The position numbers and the translations under genes were made by a program. Below the pieces are notes generated by a model that was not told the origin of the DNA, ran no database searches, and saw nothing but the letters and a program-made list of their open reading frames with translations. Shown piece after piece: positions 61,909 through 64,000 of a DNA stretch of 64,000 nt. Numbering within the stretch: the stretch's first letter is position 1; the number at the start of each line of letters is the position of its first letter. Origin of the DNA: Eucalyptus grandis. Its lineage: Eukaryota > Streptophyta > Magnoliopsida > Myrtales > Myrtaceae. The stretch is from assembly GCF_016545825.1 (NCBI RefSeq), contig NC_052618.1:1614461-1678460 (forward strand). Reading direction: 5' to 3'.

Positions 61909-62879
61909 TTTACAATATGTGGAAATACCGTACTTTTTATCATGATATTCTGCTTGTGTTTTATTTTTCTAATTTTTTTCTACTTTTGCCTTATCCCTAT
62001 TTTGTCTTTTACGCTGCACCTTTTTCTATGCAATTCTCCCTCCCCTTCCGGAAGCAAACTTTTGTTTTCTTTTTTCATATTTTGTTTTCCTTTTTACTTT
62101 TTCTTTTGTTTGTTTATTTTATTTCTTATTTGTCTTTTCCCCATGGTCTTCTTCCTCACGAATTTTTCTTCGTTAGTCTTCTTCTCGCCGACATCTCTAT
62201 GCACGTCTTCCCCCAAAACTTCAACTAGACAGCAACACCGGCATAGCAACCAGCAAACCTTCAACCGCCGAACCACCACTGTCTACCGGTTGTCCACTCC
62301 AACCGGCGACGACCACCGTTGGCCACGAACGCCGGCGGCCAAACCATTTTCGGGCACAAAAATCCCCCTCGGCTCAAGAAGACACTATTACTCCACGAAA
62401 ATCGCATGAAATCGCAATGGGAACATAAAAGACAGGCACAATCCAACGTATATAAGAGCAAACACGAACCAAACCGAGTTTCAACCTGGGTTGCTTCTCG
62501 GTTCACTCTGGGACATTTTGTCAAACATATGAGGTGCGCTACTATAACGATGTGTTTTTAGCTCAACCGACGCTCGAACCATAACGGGATCTTGGACACA
62601 CAGACAAACAAGACATCGGAAACAAAAAGTAAGGCGATGCAGGCTGGAGCTCGCGCGAACCAGACGGCCACGAGCTCCAACCTGGTGTACCCGAGAAAGA
62701 GATCACACACGAAGGCCTAGGTGACTTACCTGGTTCGGGTGGGGCGCTGTGGCGAACGATGGCTCTCGGGCGGATGAGTGACGATCGCGATGTTTTCCTT
62801 CGAGCTCTCTCTCTCTCCCTTCGGCTCGTCCTCTCCTTCTCTCTTGCTCTCTCTCGACCAAAAAACCAGCTGAGAAACC
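61909..62879. other. No gene recognised
   Basis: T-rich 61930-62130, then moderately GC-rich sequence with frames in several phases. 62700-62870 is rich in GAGAGA/CTCTCT and, on the minus strand, has a possible donor CCAG|GTAAGT near 62728, so it could be the tail or an intron boundary of the BIG GRAIN-like relic. Confidence 0.4.
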
Positions 62880-63700
62880 CCTTGATGTGGGCATTTGTGG
62901 TCGCCATGACGCTCACCGGGTAGAAACGGACCGTCCCCTTAAGCCCGCTTCTGCGGAGCCGCTCTCGCGTCGAGGGCGAGCGCTTGCTCAGGCACGGCCT
63001 CGAGAGCGAAGAAACAGTGGAAAACGTAGAAGCGGAAGAAGCAGCTTTGCCCCGACTTCAACTTCCTCTCGAGGTTCGCCTCTGCGGGATCGTACCTCCC
63101 AGCGCTCTTCGGCGTCGCGCTGAAGATGGAGTTGATGAAGCTTACCAGCCTCCCGCCGGGCGAGACCCGCTGCTGCTTCACCTTCTTCAGGTTGGTGCAG
63201 ATCCTCGACGCCGCGGACCTGAAGACGCCGCCCTAGTCTTCTTGGCCTTCTCTACGTTCGCCAAACGGAGCATGCCGTATCTCCTCCCTTTTGGCGGCGG
63301 CGACTCTCGTCTTCACGGGCCAGAGCCTGAACGGCGCGAAGCAAGAAGACGACGAACTGGTCATCGTTCTCGCGCCCCTGACGGACTCGGTGTCCGAGAA
63401 CGAGAACCCGCCCGAGCTCGAGTCGGAAGAAATGGACGGGCTCGTACTTGGGCTTCCTGAGCAGCTCCTGCGAAAAATGGCTCCTCTTCGCGTCCGCCGC
63501 GGCATTGGCCCTGTCGCTGCCGCGCTGCTTCTCGACGGAGGAGGCGGACCGCGGGCCCTGCTTCTTGGACAGCGCCTCCCTGCAGGATCTTTGCTGCTCC
63601 GGCTCGCGCTTCGGCTTTGCGTTCGTCGATGGATTAGTGGATCTCGTCGAGGAGCGTGGACGAGAAGGACGGGCCGTTTTCTGCTCTTCTTCTTCATCTC
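62880..63700 (-). pseudogene. BIG GRAIN 1-like protein, multiple frameshifts
   Basis: Conserved blocks of the plant BIG GRAIN 1-like family occur in the right order on the minus strand but in different frames. They are PSFSSTLLDEIH, a TAA stop, SIDERKAE (about 63610-63680); SSDSSSGGFSFSDTESV (about 63390-63440); ICTNLKKVKQQRVSPGGRLV then SFINSIFSA (about 63110-63215); SSASTFS..SRPCLSKRSPS (about 62975-63040); and GTVRFYPVSV near the end (about 62905-62940). BIG GRAIN 1 proteins are plasma-membrane-associated regulators of auxin response and organ size. At least three frame changes plus the stop make this non-functional, unless the assembly has indel errors in this GC-rich stretch. The ordered motifs make the family call firm. 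Confidence 0.75.
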
Positions 63701-64000
63701 TCGGAGATACCTTCCCTCTTTCAGTGCCCTCTCGAATCCAGAAGAAGGGCGTCGGGGAGCGGGATCCCGTGCACGGTCGAGCCTCTCTTTGGCTCTCCAC
63801 TCTCTCTCAGGTACTTCTCTCCCTCAAGCTCCCTCTCCCATGTCCTCTCTTGAGCGGCTCTCCTTTTCACCCTTTTCACTTTCTCTTTCCTTTCCTTTTT
63901 CCTGCGGTCCCTCGTCTGCGTTCTGCCCTGCTCTCCAAAGCTGTCGCTTTTGTCGAAGACGAGAATGTTTCCGGCTAGGAGCCGACACGGCTCGTGGAGA

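Noticed and set aside
62984..63460. 158-codon plus-strand frame
   Set aside because: It is the antisense shadow of the BIG GRAIN 1-like relic, whose motifs are on the minus strand.

Overview
This window is nuclear DNA from a flowering plant, most likely a woody eudicot. Introns are GT-AG, intergenic DNA is AT-rich and full of SINEs, MITEs and LTR-like sequence, and the recognisable proteins (RPN11, plastid indole-3-glycerol phosphate synthase, polyol transporter, SRO, CC-NLR leucine-rich repeats, BIG GRAIN 1-like) are plant versions. I cannot fix the species. A Myrtales origin is only a guess from the style of the NLR and repeat sequences.

Only two protein genes look intact. One is the 26S proteasome lid deubiquitinase RPN11 (13439-16229, + strand, six exons). 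The other is a homologue of SCNM1, a zinc-finger protein tied to the minor spliceosome (53205-54987, + strand, three exons). Every other recognisable gene is broken: RPL35 (8.7-9.2 kb), a carboxylesterase (16.8-17.3 kb), two tandem polyol-transporter copies (25.3-28.8 kb), an SRO-type inactive PARP (34.3-34.9 kb), an LRAT/NC-domain protein (36.8-37.6 kb), indole-3-glycerol phosphate synthase (43.7-45.9 kb), a SUV3-like RNA helicase (57.2-58.7 kb), two NLR leucine-rich-repeat fragments (59.9-61.4 kb) and a BIG GRAIN 1-like gene (62.9-63.7 kb).

Layout. 1-6 kb: a 265-bp tandem repeat, then one arm (A) of a large inverted duplication carrying a Mutator-like MITE, then a degenerate extra copy. 6-13 kb: MITEs, three tRNA-derived SINEs and the RPL35 relic. 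13.4-17.4 kb: RPN11 converging on the truncated carboxylesterase. 21.1-24.6 kb: the other arm (B), in reverse orientation, with its own MITE. 24.6-29 kb: a 2.2-kb tandem duplication holding the transporter relics. 30.1-30.7 kb: a further fragment of the A/B sequence. 32.1-32.9 kb: a two-level tandem repeat. 34-38 kb: the SRO relic, a near-perfect hairpin and the LRAT-like relic. 39.7-41.6 kb: Ty3/Gypsy-LTR-like sequence. 43.7-47.4 kb: the IGPS relic and a duplicated 3' flank of an unidentified gene. 50.3-51.6 kb: a second foldback. 53-55 kb: SCNM1. 57-64 kb: helicase, NLR and BIG GRAIN relics, the NLR relics forming a 1.1-kb-armed inverted repeat.

The genes do not form a pathway or cluster. 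The most notable property is architectural: four inverted repeats at scales from 0.16 to 3.2 kb per arm. Three have short loops and could give double-stranded transcripts, one of them from NLR sequence. I found no convincing undescribed biological system; the hairpin loci are the best candidates for follow-up.
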